A stretch of 6,484 bases of DNA from Streptomyces sp. (GCA_003519485.1 DOWQ01000489.1:1-6484); one strand, 5' to 3'. Positions 1-6,085 are shown, counted from the first letter of the stretch. The notes: generated from the letters alone by a model not told the origin. Numbers and translations are program-made.

Positions 1-476
1 CCGTAGCGGGCCGGCAGGCGGCGCTCGCAGCGCGCGCCGGTGAGCGCGAAGCGGCCGCCCGCGCGGGAGTCGAGGCGGGCGTGCTCGTCGCGCGGCAGAT
101 ACGCGAAGTCGGTGACGCCGTGGAACACGCTTTCGCGTCCACGCAGTTCGAACGCCTCGCCGCCGGCCGTGACCGTGCAGCCGCCGCCGAGCGGCAGCAC
201 GATCCACTCGCTGTCACCGGTGTCGAAGGTGTGCGAGCCACCGGGCGGCAGTTCGAGGACGCGCAGGCTCGCGTGGCCCCAGCCGGCCTGCTCCGGGTCG
301 ATGGCGGTCGCGTACGGGCCGTCGGCCGTGCTGCCGGCGGGAAGGTGGAGATGCGCGGGGCCGGAGCGGGCGGGCCGAGTGGGCTGACCGGTGGGCGGCG
401 GACCGGACTGAGCGGACTGAGCCGGCTGACCGTGCCGGCCGTGCCGGCCGTGCTCGTCGGGCTGATCGGATGTCAT
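1..476 (-). CDS. iolB: 5-deoxy-glucuronate isomerase IolB (N-terminal part, cut by window edge)
   Basis: IolB converts 5-deoxy-glucuronate to 2-deoxy-5-keto-gluconate in myo-inositol catabolism and is a cytoplasmic cupin-fold enzyme. The first 158 codons are visible, reading leftward with no stop; the C-terminal half, where I expect most of the metal-binding and catalytic cupin residues, lies outside. Recognisable IolB stretches are LHLPAGSTADGPYA (about residues 43-56), the run through GGSHTFDTGDSEWIVLPLGG, then VFHGVTDFAYLPRD and, near the edge, FALTGARCERRLPARY. The ATG at 476 has an AGGAG (plus strand CTCCT 487-491) ten bases upstream. Only 27 bp separate it from the aldolase stop, so it is likely cotranscribed with iolC. 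Odd feature: about 40 residues of Gly/His/Gln/Pro/Ser-rich tail precede the conserved start, including GRHGRHG and AQSAQS repeats. Identification is from remembered family sequence patterns. A later, shorter start is possible, but I see no better ribosome site. Confidence 0.92.
   Translation of the reverse strand, partial: MTSDQPDEHGRHGRHGQPAQSAQSGPPPTGQPTRPARSGPAHLHLPAGSTADGPYATAIDPEQAGWGHASLRVLELPPGGSHTFDTGDSEWIVLPLGGGCTVTAGGEAFELRGRESVFHGVTDFAYLPRDEHARLDSRAGGRFALTGARCERRLPARY
404..457. repeat. 9-bp tandem repeats inside the 5' end of iolB
   Basis: Six consecutive 9-mers can be read: CGGACTGAG twice (404-421), a diverged CCGGCTGAC (422-430), CGTGCCGGC twice (431-448) and a diverged CGTGCTCGT (449-457). 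The unit length keeps the reading frame, and in IolB it produces the GRHGRHG and AQSAQS tripeptide repeats of the N-terminal tail. These look like in-frame slippage expansions rather than binding sites. Confidence 0.75.
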
Positions 477-486
477 GGCTTCGAGT

Positions 487-491
487 CTCCT
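487..491 (-). promoter_or_regulatory. Ribosome binding site of iolB
   Basis: On the minus strand this reads AGGAG, ten bases before the ATG at 476. It matters because it supports the upstream start and therefore the repetitive N-terminal tail of IolB. Confidence 0.65.
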
Positions 492-503
492 GCGGGCGGG
501 CCG

Positions 504-1406
504 TCAGAGGAGTCCGACGGCGGTGTCGACGGCGGCGGCGACGTCACCGTCCGCCGGATAGAGCAGCGAGCGGCCGACGACCAGGCCCTGGACGGTCGGC
601 AGCCGCAGGGCCTTGCGCCACCTCTCGTACGCGCCGTCCTGGTCCGTGCCGACCTCGCCCCCGAGCAGGACGGCCGGGAGCGTGGACGTCTCCATGACGG
701 CCGCCATCCGGTCCGGGTCCTCGGTCACCGGCACCTTCAGCCAGGTGTAGGCGGAGGTGCCGGCGAGGCCGGAGGCGATGGCGATGGACTTGGTGACGGC
801 CTCGGCGCTCAGATCGTTGCGCACCTTCCCGCCCACCCGCCGGGAGATGAACGGCTCGACGAAGACGGGCAGCCGGTGTGCGGCCATGTCGTCGATCGCG
901 CGGGCAGTGGAGAGGAGGGTGGTCAGCGAGCCGGGGTCGTCGTAGTCGATACGGAGCAGCAGCTTCCCCGCGTCGTAGCCGAGCCGGGCCAGATCCTGGG
1001 CGCGGTGGCCGGTGAAGCGGTCGTCCATCTCGAAGACCGCGCCGGCGAGGCCGCCGCGGTTCATGGAGCCCATCACGACCTTGCCGTCGAGGGCGCCGAG
1101 GAGCAGCAGGTCCTCGATGATGTCGGCGGTGGAGAGCACGCCGTCGACGCCGGGCCGGGAGAGCGCGAGGCAGAGGCGTTCGAGGAGGTCGGCGCGGTTG
1201 GCCATGGCGAGGCCGTGCCCGCCCACACCGAGCGCGCCCCGCGCGGGGTGGTCCGCGGCGATGATCATCAGGCGGCCGCTGCCGCCGATGAGCGGCCTCC
1301 GCACGCGGCGGGCGGCCGCCTCCTCGATCGCCTCCGGGCGCCGGGCCCGGATCCGCGCGAGGTCGGAGACCCGGACGGGCGCGGGGCTCTCGCCGGGCGC
1401 CGTCAT
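504..1406 (-). CDS. (beta/alpha)8-barrel class I-type aldolase-like protein of the inositol cluster
   Basis: The protein is 300 residues, starting at the ATG at 1406 that overlaps the iolC stop as ATGA; no strong Shine-Dalgarno is seen, so translation is probably coupled to iolC. It resembles the DeoC/LacD-like barrel family found in actinobacterial iol clusters (often annotated as deoxyribose-phosphate aldolase or as a Cgl0159-type barrel). Visible motifs are IIAADHPARG (residues 48-57), LRIDYDD (151-157), VEPFISRR (183-190), YTWLKVPV (220-227) and VVGRSLLYP (276-284). K224 in the LKVPV strand is the natural candidate for the Schiff-base lysine, and GRS near 279-281 could bind phosphate. From its position between iolC and iolB, I infer that it cleaves 2-deoxy-5-keto-gluconate 6-phosphate to dihydroxyacetone phosphate and malonic semialdehyde, the job of class II IolJ in Bacillus. 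The family call is fairly sure; the substrate is inference. Confidence 0.83.
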   Translation of the reverse strand: MTAPGESPAPVRVSDLARIRARRPEAIEEAAARRVRRPLIGGSGRLMIIAADHPARGALGVGGHGLAMANRADLLERLCLALSRPGVDGVLSTADIIEDLLLLGALDGKVVMGSMNRGGLAGAVFEMDDRFTGHRAQDLARLGYDAGKLLLRIDYDDPGSLTTLLSTARAIDDMAAHRLPVFVEPFISRRVGGKVRNDLSAEAVTKSIAIASGLAGTSAYTWLKVPVTEDPDRMAAVMETSTLPAVLLGGEVGTDQDGAYERWRKALRLPTVQGLVVGRSLLYPADGDVAAAVDTAVGLL

Positions 1407-2533
1407 GAGGCCGCCAGGGTCGCCTCGACCTCGGCCTCGGTCGGCATCGCCGACGAGCAGGCCAGGCGGGAGGCGACGATCGCCCCGGCGGCGTTCGCGT
1501 AGGTCATGACGCGCTCCAGGTCCCAGCCGCTGAGCAGCCCGTGGCAGAGCGAGCCGCCGAAGGCGTCGCCCGCGCCGAGGCCGTTCACGACCTCGACCGG
1601 CACGGGCGGAACCTCGGCCGCGGAACCGTCGCGGTGCAGTGCGAGTACGCCCTTCGGGCCCTGCTTCACCACCGCGAGCTCCACTCCCGCGTCGAGCAGA
1701 GCCCGGGCGCAGCCCTCCGGGTCCCGTACGCCGGTGGCGACCTCGCACTCGTCGAGGTTGCCGACGGCGACGGTGGCGTGGGCCAGGGCCCGGGCGTAGT
1801 ACGGACGGGCCGCGGCGGCGCGGGCCGCGTCCGAACCGGCGTCCGGGTCCGCCTCCGGATCCCCCCAGAACATGGGGCGCCAGTCGAGGTCGAACACCGT
1901 GGCGGTGCGGTCAGCCGTGCTCGCGCGGCGCCCTGCCGACCGGGCGGCGAGGGCGGCGAGGGTGGCGGTGCGGCTCGGCTCCTCGCAGAGACCGGTGCCG
2001 GTCATCCAGAACACCCGGGCCGCCCGGACCGCGTCGAGGTCCAGTTCGTCGGCGGCGATCTCCAGGTCCGGCGCCTTGGGCTGCCGGTAGAAGTAGAGCG
2101 GGAAGTCGTCCGGCGGGAAGATCTCGCAGAACGTCACCGGGGTCGCCCGGCGGGGTACGGCCGTCACCCAGCGGTCGTCGACGCCGAACTCGCGCAGGGC
2201 CTGGTGGATGTAGTCACCGAACGGGTCGCGGCCGGTGCGGCTGACGACCGCGGTACGCCGGCCGAGCCTGGCGGCGGCGACCGCGACGTTGGTGGAGGAG
2301 CCACCGAGGAACTTGCCGAACGTCTCGACCTGCGGCAGCGGCACACCGGTCTGGAGGGGATAGATGTCCACCCCGATCCGGCCCATCGTGATCAGGTCGT
2401 ACGGCTCGGACGGCTCGGACGGTTCCGAAGGCTCGGAGGGCTCGCCCGGCCCGCCCCGTCCGCTCGCTCGTTCGTTCGGTCGCTGCGGTCCGTACGGCCG
2501 GCGCGGCTCGTGCGGGTCCGTCGGCTCCGTCAT
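1403..2533 (-). CDS. iolC: 5-dehydro-2-deoxygluconokinase IolC
   Basis: This PfkB/ribokinase-family sugar kinase phosphorylates 2-deoxy-5-keto-gluconate at C6 with ATP. The 376-residue protein carries the N-terminal PfkB motif GGSSTNVAVAAARLG (77-91), the IolC-like stretch FCEIFPPDDFPLYFYRQPKAPDLEI (135-159), FDLDWRPMFW (214-223), VGNLDECEVATG (257-268) and VVKQGPKG (288-295). The second PfkB signature, NGLGAGDAFGGS (317-328), has D323 as the expected catalytic base. The kinase domain begins at YDLITMGRIGVDIYP (45-59). The preceding 44 residues are a Pro/Glu/Ser/Arg-rich tail with EPSEPSEPSEPSEP (31-44), which is unusual. The ATG at 2533 is supported by AAGGGG five bases upstream. It is the first gene of the leftward operon and overlaps the next gene by four bases. 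Confidence 0.94.
   Translation of the reverse strand: MTEPTDPHEPRRPYGPQRPNERASGRGGPGEPSEPSEPSEPSEPYDLITMGRIGVDIYPLQTGVPLPQVETFGKFLGGSSTNVAVAAARLGRRTAVVSRTGRDPFGDYIHQALREFGVDDRWVTAVPRRATPVTFCEIFPPDDFPLYFYRQPKAPDLEIAADELDLDAVRAARVFWMTGTGLCEEPSRTATLAALAARSAGRRASTADRTATVFDLDWRPMFWGDPEADPDAGSDAARAAAARPYYARALAHATVAVGNLDECEVATGVRDPEGCARALLDAGVELAVVKQGPKGVLALHRDGSAAEVPPVPVEVVNGLGAGDAFGGSLCHGLLSGWDLERVMTYANAAGAIVASRLACSSAMPTEAEVEATLAAS
2401..2445. repeat. 9-bp tandem repeats inside the 5' end of iolC
   Basis: Five consecutive 9-mers are variants of ACGGCTCGG: 2401-2409 and 2410-2418 are identical, 2419-2427 and 2428-2436 have small changes, and 2437-2445 is more diverged. On the minus strand they encode the repeated Glu-Pro-Ser tripeptide of the IolC N-terminal tail. 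The unit preserves the frame, so copy number can change without inactivating the gene. Confidence 0.8.
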
Positions 2534-2538
2534 GCTCG

Positions 2539-2544
2539 CCCCTT
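2539..2544 (-). promoter_or_regulatory. Ribosome binding site of iolC
   Basis: The minus strand reads AAGGGG, separated by five bases from the ATG at 2533. It favours the long start that includes the repetitive tail over an internal start near the kinase domain. Confidence 0.7.
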
Positions 2545-2562
2545 AGGCTCGGCTGCGTCCCA

Positions 2563-2592
2563 GGTCTAGCCGCGCGCGCCGGGCACTGTCAA
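2563..2592 (-). promoter_or_regulatory. Putative iolC operon promoter
   Basis: On the minus strand there is a perfect TTGACA -35 box (plus positions 2587-2592). It is followed after 18 bp by TAGACC (2563-2568), a partial match to the streptomycete vegetative -10 hexamer. Transcription would start near 2556, giving a leader of about 23 bases that includes the AAGGGG ribosome site. The -10 match is imperfect, so the assignment is tentative. Confidence 0.5.
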
Positions 2593-2598
2593 GACTTT

Positions 2599-2657
2599 GT
2601 CCTTACATACTGACCTCGCTGTCGCCCAGCTTGACCATACGTCCTTATGTCCTGACC
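2599..2657. promoter_or_regulatory. Putative shared operator: phased direct repeats between the divergent iol operons
   Basis: GTCCTTACATACTGACC (2599-2615) and GTCCTTATGTCCTGACC (2641-2657) match at 14 of 17 positions and are offset by exactly 42 bp. A third TGACC at 2632-2636 sits midway, so TGACC recurs at 2611, 2632 and 2653 with a 21-bp period, about two helical turns. The block is AT-richer than its surroundings and is flanked by outward TTGACA boxes only 5-6 bp away. This geometry suggests a regulator binding on one face of the helix and controlling both operons. The regulator gene is not visible in the window and its family is unknown. Confidence 0.6.
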
Positions 2658-2662
2658 AAGCC

Positions 2663-2668
2663 TTGACA
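2663..2668 (+). promoter_or_regulatory. Putative -35 box of the rightward operon
   Basis: A perfect TTGACA lies five bases after the second direct repeat and mirrors the TTGACA of the leftward promoter (CTTGACA at 2662-2668 is the inverse of TGTCAAG at 2587-2593). No good -10 is seen 17-19 bp downstream; the region around 2686-2695 reads gaaagctact. The promoter may therefore depend on an activator, or the real one may lie elsewhere. Confidence 0.4.
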
Positions 2669-2721
2669 CTGCTCGGAGCGGGCAGGAAAGCTACTCGGCA
2701 CCATCCCCCACCCGCCTTTCT

Positions 2722-2737
2722 CCTGCCCGCCGGCAGG
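2722..2737 (+). other. Leader stem-loop upstream of the TIM-barrel gene
   Basis: CCTGCC (2722-2727) and GGCAGG (2732-2737) form a 6-bp GC stem with a CGCC loop, in the presumed 5' leader. The left arm could alternatively pair with GGGCAGGA at 2680-2687, but that segment may lie upstream of the transcription start. There is no U-tract and no short leader peptide that I can support, so its role is unknown. Confidence 0.3.
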
Positions 2738-2790
2738 GAGAACCCCCGTTCCCGGTCCCCCGACGACCGACGCGAGGAGAGCCGCCCGCC

Positions 2791-3720
2791 ATGACCGCAG
2801 TCAGCTCCGCACCCCCGTCTCCCGCCACCCTGGACCGGCTGCGCATCGGCTCGGCACCCGACTCCTGGGGCGTGTGGTTCCCCGACGACGAGCACCAGGT
2901 GCCGTGGCAGCGCTTCCTGGACGAGGTCGCCGGTGCGGGCTACTCCTGGATCGAACTCGGCCCGTACGGCTATCTCCCGACCGACCCCGCCCGGCTCACC
3001 GACGAAGTCGCCCGGCGCGGTCTCGCGGTCTCCGCCGGCACCGTCTTCACCGCGCTGCACCGGGGGCCCGACGTCTGGGACTCCACCTGGGCGCATGTCG
3101 AACAAGTGGCCGAGCTGACTCGGGCCATGGGCGCCGGCCACCTGGTGGTCATCCCGTCCTTCTGGCGCGACGACCGGACCGCCGAGATCATCGAGGACCG
3201 GGAGCTCACCGCCGCGCAGTGGCGCCACCTCGCCACCGGCATGGAGCGGCTGGGCCGCGAGGTCCGGGAGCGGTACGGGCTCGGCATCGTCGTGCACCCG
3301 CACGCCGACACCCACATCGACGGCGAGGAGAACGTCGCCCGCTTCCTGGACGCCACCGACCCGGACCTGGTCGGCCTCTGCCTGGACACCGGGCACTACG
3401 CGTACTGCGGCGGCGACAGCGTCCGGCTGATCGAGACGTACGGCGAACGGATCGGCTATCTGCACCTCAAGCAGGTCGACCCGGAGATCCTGACGGACGT
3501 CGTCGCCAACGGGGTGCCCTTCGGGCCCGCGGTGCGGCGCGGGGTGATGTGCGAGCCGCCCAATGGCGTGCCCGCGCTGGAGCCCGTCCTGGCGGCCGCG
3601 CAGAAGCTGGACGTCGACCTCTTCGCGATCGTGGAGCAGGACATGTACCCGTGCCCGCCGGACCAGCCGCTCCCGATCGCGGAGCGGACCCGGCAGTTCC
3701 TGCGCTCCTGCGGCGCGTAG
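2791..3720 (+). CDS. Sugar phosphate isomerase/epimerase, IolE/IolI/IolH-like TIM barrel
   Basis: The 309-residue protein belongs to the xylose isomerase-like/AP endonuclease family 2 TIM barrels, which include inosose dehydratase IolE and inosose isomerase IolI. It opens with IGSAPDSWGVWFPDD (19-33) and FLDEVAGAGYSWIELGPYGYLPTD (42-65). Likely metal and substrate ligands are H169 and H171 in VVHPHADTH, D199 and H202 in LCLDTGHYAY, H225 and K227 in YLHLKQVD, and E282 in IVEQDMYP. The start has GAGGAGA (2774-2780) ten bases before the ATG. It is the first gene of the rightward operon and precedes two IolG-type dehydrogenases, so a role in inosose dehydration or isomerisation is likely. The opening differs from classical Bacillus IolE, so I do not assign a gene symbol; an IolH-like role or an epimerase for another inositol isomer is possible. 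Confidence 0.86.
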   Translation: MTAVSSAPPSPATLDRLRIGSAPDSWGVWFPDDEHQVPWQRFLDEVAGAGYSWIELGPYGYLPTDPARLTDEVARRGLAVSAGTVFTALHRGPDVWDSTWAHVEQVAELTRAMGAGHLVVIPSFWRDDRTAEIIEDRELTAAQWRHLATGMERLGREVRERYGLGIVVHPHADTHIDGEENVARFLDATDPDLVGLCLDTGHYAYCGGDSVRLIETYGERIGYLHLKQVDPEILTDVVANGVPFGPAVRRGVMCEPPNGVPALEPVLAAAQKLDVDLFAIVEQDMYPCPPDQPLPIAERTRQFLRSCGA

Positions 3721-3879
3721 CCGACCGCGGCCAGTCCCGTACGGCCACGGCGACGCCGCCCTACCGGTAACACCGCGCGGGAAACGCGTGAGCGGGGCCG
3801 CGGGCCCGGGACGCGGGCGCCGGGCGCGGGTAGTCGTACAGAGCGGGCCGGACCAACACTCCTAAGGACACGGACACCA
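3721..3879 (+). other. Intergenic gap between the TIM-barrel gene and the first dehydrogenase
   Basis: This 159-bp GC-rich gap has no supportable gene. It holds a small GGGCC-GCG-GGCCC hairpin (3795-3807) and several GC-rich near-repeats around 3800-3830. I see no convincing -35/-10 pair. AAGGA at 3864-3868 is the ribosome site of the next gene, eleven bases before its ATG. Read-through from the upstream gene is plausible, and an internal promoter cannot be excluded. Confidence 0.5.
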
Positions 3880-4905
3880 ATGTCTGAGCACGGAACACTG
3901 GGCGTAGCCGTCATCGGCACCGGCCGGATGGGCGCCGATCACGTCCGCCGGCTGGACCGGATCACCAGCGGGGCGCGGGTCAGCGCCGTCGTCGACATCG
4001 ACGCCGAGCGGGCCGGGCGGCTCGCCGCCGGCATCGACGGCTGCACCGCCTACACCGACCCGTCGGCCGCCATGGCCGCCGCGGACGTGGACGCGGTGGT
4101 GATCGCCTCCCCCGGCCCCGTCCACGAGGAGCAGCTGCTCCTGGCGTTCGAACACGACCTGCCGGTCCTGTGCGAGAAGCCGCTGACTCCCGACGCGGCG
4201 TCCGCGCTGCGGGTGCTGGAGGCCGAGAGCAAGCTCGGCCGGCGGCTGGTGCAGGTCGGGTTCATGCGCCGGTACGACGCCGAGTTTCTGCGGCTCAAGG
4301 CGCTGCTCGACGCGCGCGAACTGGGGCGGGCGATGATGCTGCACTGCACGCACCGCAACGTCTCCAGCCCGCCCGGCTTCACCGAACAGATGATGATCAA
4401 CGACTCGGTGGTGCACGAGATCGACACCAGCCGCTGGCTGCTGGAGCAGGAGATCACCGCCGTGACCGTGCTGCGGCCGGGCCGCCCGGGCGGCGGCGCG
4501 GGCGGGGTCGGCGAGCCGCAGCTCGTGCTGTTCGAGACCGACGGCGGCGCGGTCGTCGACGTCGAGATCTACGTCAACTGCGGCTTCGGCTACCAGGTGC
4601 GGTGCGAGGCGGTGTGCGAGTCCGGCACGGCCCGGGTCGGCGACGGGCACTCCATGGTCACCAACGCGGCGGGCCGCTGGGGGGGCGAGATCGCCCAGGA
4701 CTACGTGGTGCGATTCGAAGACGCGTACGACCGCGAGGTGCAGCACTGGGTGGACGCCACCCGGCGCGGCACGGTCGAGGGACCGAGCGCGTGGGACGGC
4801 TACGCGGCGGCCGCGGCCTGCGAGGCGGGCGTGCTCGCGCAGGCGTCGGGCCGGCGCGTACAGGTCGAGCCGGCCGAGCGGCCGGCGCTCTACCGGGACG
4901 CCTGA
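3880..4905 (+). CDS. iolG: Gfo/Idh/MocA oxidoreductase, probable inositol 2-dehydrogenase (IolG-type, copy 1)
   Basis: The 341-residue NAD-dependent dehydrogenase probably oxidises myo-inositol (or an isomer) to an inosose. The N-terminal Rossmann fold has VAVIGTGRMG (9-18) and the acidic VVDID (37-41) expected for NAD rather than NADP preference. CEKPL (98-102) supplies the conserved K100. DSVVHEIDTSRWL (175-187) supplies D175 and H179, matching the Lys-Asp-His arrangement known for Bacillus IolG. VGFMRRYDAEF (126-136) is also typical of the family. The C-terminal part is the usual beta-sheet substrate domain, with a Gly-rich insertion at 201-210. The stop overlaps the ATG of the next dehydrogenase by one base (TGATG), so the two are translationally coupled. 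Family assignment is firm; which inositol isomer it uses cannot be read from sequence. Confidence 0.88.
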   Translation: MSEHGTLGVAVIGTGRMGADHVRRLDRITSGARVSAVVDIDAERAGRLAAGIDGCTAYTDPSAAMAAADVDAVVIASPGPVHEEQLLLAFEHDLPVLCEKPLTPDAASALRVLEAESKLGRRLVQVGFMRRYDAEFLRLKALLDARELGRAMMLHCTHRNVSSPPGFTEQMMINDSVVHEIDTSRWLLEQEITAVTVLRPGRPGGGAGGVGEPQLVLFETDGGAVVDVEIYVNCGFGYQVRCEAVCESGTARVGDGHSMVTNAAGRWGGEIAQDYVVRFEDAYDREVQHWVDATRRGTVEGPSAWDGYAAAAACEAGVLAQASGRRVQVEPAERPALYRDA

Positions 4906-5930
4906 TGCGGATCGGCTTCCTGGGCGCGGGCCGGATCGGGGCCTTCCACGCCGAGGCGCTGGCCCGCACACCCGGCGTGGACGAACTCCTGATCGGGGAC
5001 CTCGACGCCGGGCGGGCTGCCGAACTCGCGGCCCGAGTCGGGCGGCAGGGCGGGGCACCCGCGCGGGCCGCGGAGTCGGTGGACTCCGTCTTCACCGGCG
5101 GCGTGGACGCGGTGGTCATCGCCACCGCGACCGCCGCGCACGCCGGCTTCATCACCCGCGCGGCGCGCGCCGGGCTGCCCGCGTACTGCGAGAAGCCCGT
5201 CGCCTTGGACCTGGCCGGCACGCTGGCCGCCCTCCGGGAGGTCGAGGACGCCGGGACGCTCCTCCAGATGGGCTTCCAGCGGCGGTTCGACCCCGGCTAC
5301 CGGGCCGCCCGGCAGGCCGTACGGGAGGGCAGGCTCGGGCGGCTGCACACGATCCGGGCCGTTACCTCCGATCCCGCGCCGCCACCCGCCGGATTCCTGC
5401 CGCTCTCCGGCGGGCTGATCCGGGACTGCCTGGTGCACGACTTCGACGCCGTGCGCTGGCTGACCGGGCGGGAGGTCGTCGAGGCGTACGCCACCGGGGC
5501 GAACGGAGGCGCGGACTTCTTCCGGGACGCGGGCGACGTGGACACGGCAGCGGCCCTGCTGACCCTGGACGACGGCACGCTCGTCACCGCGACGGCCACC
5601 CGCTACAACGGCGCGGGCTACGACGTGCGGATGGAGCTGCCCGGGGAGCGCGACCAGCTCGTGGTCGGCCTCGACGCCCGTACGCCCTTCACCTCGGCCG
5701 AACCCGGCGGCCCGGCCGCACCCGAGCGGCCCTGGACGGGCTTCCTGGAACGCTTCGCCGGCGCTTACCGGGCCGAACTGGCGGCCTTCGTCCGGGCCGC
5801 CCGGGGCGAGGCGCCGAACCCGTGTTCGGGTCAGGAGGCGCTGCACGCGCTGCTCGTCGCAGAGGCCTGCGAGCTGTCCCGCGCGGAGTGCCGGCCCGTA
5901 CGGATGACGGAGGTCGCCGGACGGAACTGA
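4905..5930 (+). CDS. Gfo/Idh/MocA oxidoreductase, probable inositol dehydrogenase (IolG-type, copy 2)
   Basis: This is a second 341-residue dehydrogenase, starting at the ATG within TGATG. It has the Rossmann motif IGFLGAGRIG (3-12) and an acidic IGDLD (30-34) after strand two. YCEKPVA (94-100) supplies K97, LQMGFQRRFDPGY follows at 120-132, and RDCLVHDFDAVRWL (173-186) supplies D174 and H178. The catalytic triad of the family is thus intact. The substrate-side loop (DPAPPPAGFLPLSGGLI, 156-172) differs from the same region of copy 1 (about 157-174), which argues for a different substrate, such as scyllo- or D-chiro-inositol, or for a partner that works on the keto intermediate. The similarity suggests common origin, but the sequences have diverged well beyond a recent duplication. 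It is the last clearly catabolic gene of the rightward operon. An open frame continues upstream of 4905, but it lies inside copy 1 and lacks family features. Confidence 0.87.
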   Translation: MRIGFLGAGRIGAFHAEALARTPGVDELLIGDLDAGRAAELAARVGRQGGAPARAAESVDSVFTGGVDAVVIATATAAHAGFITRAARAGLPAYCEKPVALDLAGTLAALREVEDAGTLLQMGFQRRFDPGYRAARQAVREGRLGRLHTIRAVTSDPAPPPAGFLPLSGGLIRDCLVHDFDAVRWLTGREVVEAYATGANGGADFFRDAGDVDTAAALLTLDDGTLVTATATRYNGAGYDVRMELPGERDQLVVGLDARTPFTSAEPGGPAAPERPWTGFLERFAGAYRAELAAFVRAARGEAPNPCSGQEALHALLVAEACELSRAECRPVRMTEVAGRN

Positions 5931-6085
5931 CTGTCACCGTTCCTCGAGGGTCGCGTAACAGGTGTCCGACAGCGCCTGCCCCCGCCCGTCCGGCCTCGTT
6001 GGCCAGGGCTGGATCAGCAGTGGACGCACCGGCTCCCCCGCCGGCCCGCCGGGCCGCGTCGAGCGCCCACGAGGAGGGGCAGGAC
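5931..6085 (+). other. Intergenic gap before the small HTH gene
   Basis: This 155-bp stretch has no supportable gene and no clear promoter. It contains a short GGCCC-GCC-GGGCC hairpin (6043-6055) about 15 bases before the ribosome site of the next gene. The gap is wide enough for an independent promoter, but I cannot point to one. Confidence 0.4.
6071..6079 (+). promoter_or_regulatory. Strong ribosome binding site of the small HTH gene
   Basis: GAGGAGGGG lies six bases before the ATG at 6086. It fixes the start of the small protein, although the same frame stays open far upstream into the preceding dehydrogenase gene. Confidence 0.75.

Noticed and set aside
81..1502. Long plus-strand open frame of about 470 codons opposite iolB, the aldolase and the end of iolC.
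   Set aside because: It is antisense to three recognisable enzymes, has low-complexity Gly/Arg/Ala/Val content without a domain, and is the usual open complementary frame of GC-rich coding DNA.
1541..2569. Plus-strand open frame opposite iolC.
   Set aside because: It mirrors the kinase gene, shows no family motif and lacks a convincing start; the minus strand encodes clear PfkB signatures.
2680..2737. Possible attenuator switch, since TCCTGCCC (2721-2728) could pair with either GGGCAGGA (2680-2687) or the downstream GGCAGG.
   Set aside because: The upstream arm is probably before the transcription start, no leader peptide or U-tract is present, and short GC pairings are expected by chance in this DNA.
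2566..3465. Minus-strand open frame opposite the TIM-barrel gene, reaching into the divergent promoter region.
   Set aside because: It is a shadow of a recognisable enzyme and would cover the operator-like repeats; its translation is compositionally biased with no domain.
3862..3870. Reverse-strand GTCCTTAG near the first dehydrogenase start, sharing GTCCTTA with the operator repeats.
   Set aside because: It coincides with the AAGGA ribosome binding site, which explains the match, and the TGACC half of the operator motif is absent.
5822..6085. In-frame upstream extension of the small HTH protein into the preceding dehydrogenase gene.
   Set aside because: The extension is low-complexity and overlaps the dehydrogenase 3' end, while a GAGGAGGGG ribosome site sits directly before the ATG at 6086.
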